A stretch of 35,623 nt of DNA from Acidobacteriota bacterium (lineage in GTDB: Bacteria > Acidobacteriota > Terriglobia > Acidiferrales > UBA7541): positions 12,104 to 47,726 of the forward strand of contig PMES01000100.1 of assembly GCA_003154775.1 (NCBI GenBank). Direction: 5' to 3'. Below are positions 34,844-35,623 of the stretch, piece by piece. Numbering within the stretch: the first letter of the stretch is position 1; each line of letters begins with the position of its first letter. Below the pieces are notes generated by a model. The model saw only the letters and a list, made by a program, of their open reading frames with translations, was not told the DNA's origin and ran no database searches. The position numbers and the translations under genes are program-made.

Positions 34844-35249
34844 TCCTCGACTCCAGCGTGGTTATCGCCGCGGAACGCAGCGGCAAAACCGTCCAACGGT
34901 TAGTCGAACGAGTCTTAGCCGTGGCCGGCGACCAAGAAGCGGCCCTCTCCGCCGTCGGCCTGACAGAGCTCATCCACGGCATCTATCGAGCGCAATCACC
35001 ACACGTCCGCCTTCGCCGTGAAGCCTTCCTTGGCGAACTACTTGCGGACTTTACTGTGTATCCCTACACCAAAGAGACCGCGATGCTCGCAGGCAAGATC
35101 GACGGGGAGCAGCAGTCTCGGGGGGAGTCGTAATTCCGTTTGGAGACTTGCTAATCGGCGCGACGGCGTTGTCACTTGGCTTCTCGGTGCTGACCGTGAA
35201 TCTCCGTCACTTTCAAAAAATCCCAGGTCTCACGGCCGTCAAAATCTAG
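34834..35249 (+). pseudogene. vapC: VapC-type PIN toxin with frameshift in a G run
   Basis: PIN-domain ribonuclease. The first 99 codons read MGLILDSSVVIAAERSGKTV… (Asp6), then GLTELIHGIYRAQ (Glu), and stop at 35131-35133. Restoring one G in the G6 run at 35120-35125 lets the frame continue VVIPFGDLLIGATALSLGFS…LTVNLRHFQKIPGL…KI to a TAG at 35247-35249, which contains the missing third acidic residue (PFGDLLIG) and the final strand. The full protein would be about 138 aa, the normal VapC size. A sequencing error or phase variation in the G run cannot be ruled out. Confidence 0.78.
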
Positions 35250-35623
35250 GCCCAGGCCGGGTGCCCCAGGCACGGCGTGAAGCTGTGAAAAAACTCGACC
35301 CGTGAGTTTGCAGTTTTTCTCTCTCCAAACTTTCTACATTAGAGGCACTCAGAGCCCCTGTCGAGGCCAGAGGATACATTTTTGACACCCTCAAATCGTG
35401 CAAAATCTCGACAGGTAGGTTTTTTCACAGCTTCCGTGTGTGCCTGGGTCTTGGGTTCCTATTCCCTCTGCGAACCTCCGCGTTATCTTTAATTCCTGCT
35501 TCCTGATCGCTGATATCTGATCCCTGATAACTCTCCTATCCGCCTGAACAGAGCTGCGAGATGCCGGTTGCAGCACCAGAAAAAACCACAAAACCCGCAC
35601 CCTAGAGCGTTTCCATAAATAAT
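35250..35623. repeat. Terminal gap: palindromic element, C and G modules
   Basis: 374 bp to the window edge without a gene. Holds the 184-bp palindromic element (35265-35448), then TCTTGGGTTCC and a short C module (CTCTGCGAACCTCCGCG), then GCTTCCTGATCGCTGATATC (35498-35517, module G). The final 80 bp have nothing clear. Confidence 0.6.
35265..35448. repeat. 184-bp element with imperfect 30-bp terminal inverted repeats
   Basis: Left end 35265-35294 and right end 35419-35448 are inverted copies, matching in the outer 9 bp (CCCAGGCAC) and the inner 16 bp (GAAGCTGTGAAAAAAC), with five differing bases between. Nested inside are a perfect 9-bp pair CCTGTCGAG (35357-35365) and CTCGACAGG (35407-35415), and a 6-bp AAACTC/GAGTTT hairpin. 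It has the shape of a MITE or a structured RNA; it encodes no protein. Confidence 0.65.

Overview
The window looks like a chromosomal segment of a soil-type Acidobacteriota (probably Terriglobia-like). This is inferred from the high GC content, the gene families (exported Gfo/Idh/MocA, PilZ with a degenerate motif, mfd followed by a SurA-like isomerase and YhaM) and the very abundant pyrimidine-rich intergenic repeats. No rRNA, tRNA, CRISPR array, prophage or complete insertion sequence was seen.

Layout. 1-5.2 kb, minus strand: a truncated exported M20 peptidase, a small Cys-rich protein, an aldehyde dehydrogenase, truA and pyrE. 5.5-7.5 kb: a TolC-type outer-membrane protein. 7.7-10.0 kb: a two-subunit B12-dependent acyl-CoA mutase with an unknown 69-aa gene between its subunits. 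The large subunit carries the Phe/Gln pair of isobutyryl-CoA mutase, not the Tyr/Arg pair of methylmalonyl-CoA mutase. 10.2-13.8 kb: a GNAT protein (minus), a methylcrotonyl-CoA-carboxylase-type carboxyltransferase and a nuclease-fold gene of different base composition. 14.1-17.0 kb: a small membrane protein, an unusual fusion of a [2Fe-2S] thioredoxin-like ferredoxin with an O-methyltransferase, and an exported Gfo/Idh/MocA protein. 17.4-18.3 kb: an HMG-CoA lyase. 18.5-25.0 kb, minus strand: rfaE2-like, mfd, a SurA-like isomerase and yhaM. 25.0-27.8 kb: a membrane-fused alpha/beta hydrolase and a geranylgeranyl-reductase-family flavoprotein. 28.0-35.6 kb: rocD, a SagB-type nitroreductase, a 47-aa membrane protein, a PilZ protein, a B12 radical SAM enzyme and a decayed VapBC-type toxin-antitoxin pair.

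Metabolic theme: the mutase (valine/isobutyrate or propionate side), the MCC-type carboxyltransferase and HMG-CoA lyase (leucine side), the aldehyde dehydrogenase and ornithine aminotransferase suggest branched-chain amino acid and amino acid catabolism. The partner genes (biotin carboxylase, acyl-CoA dehydrogenase, mutase G-protein chaperone) are not in the window.

The most striking structure lies between the genes. Nearly every intergenic space is built from a small vocabulary of modules: (i) REP-like hairpins with a GTAG, GTGG or GGAG foot and interchangeable, covarying stems; (ii) pyrimidine-rich CTCTGTG-type text (module C); (iii) CCCCGACC/GGTCGGGG palindromes embedded in module C (module F); (iv) AACTGTAAACTG or AAACTTATAACTGAA text (module D); (v) a CTGATCGCTGATATC module (module G). 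Almost all copies face the same way; one block near 34.2 kb is inverted. The hairpins fit REP elements mobilised by TnpA_REP (RAYT) transposases. I cannot match modules C, D and G to a named family.
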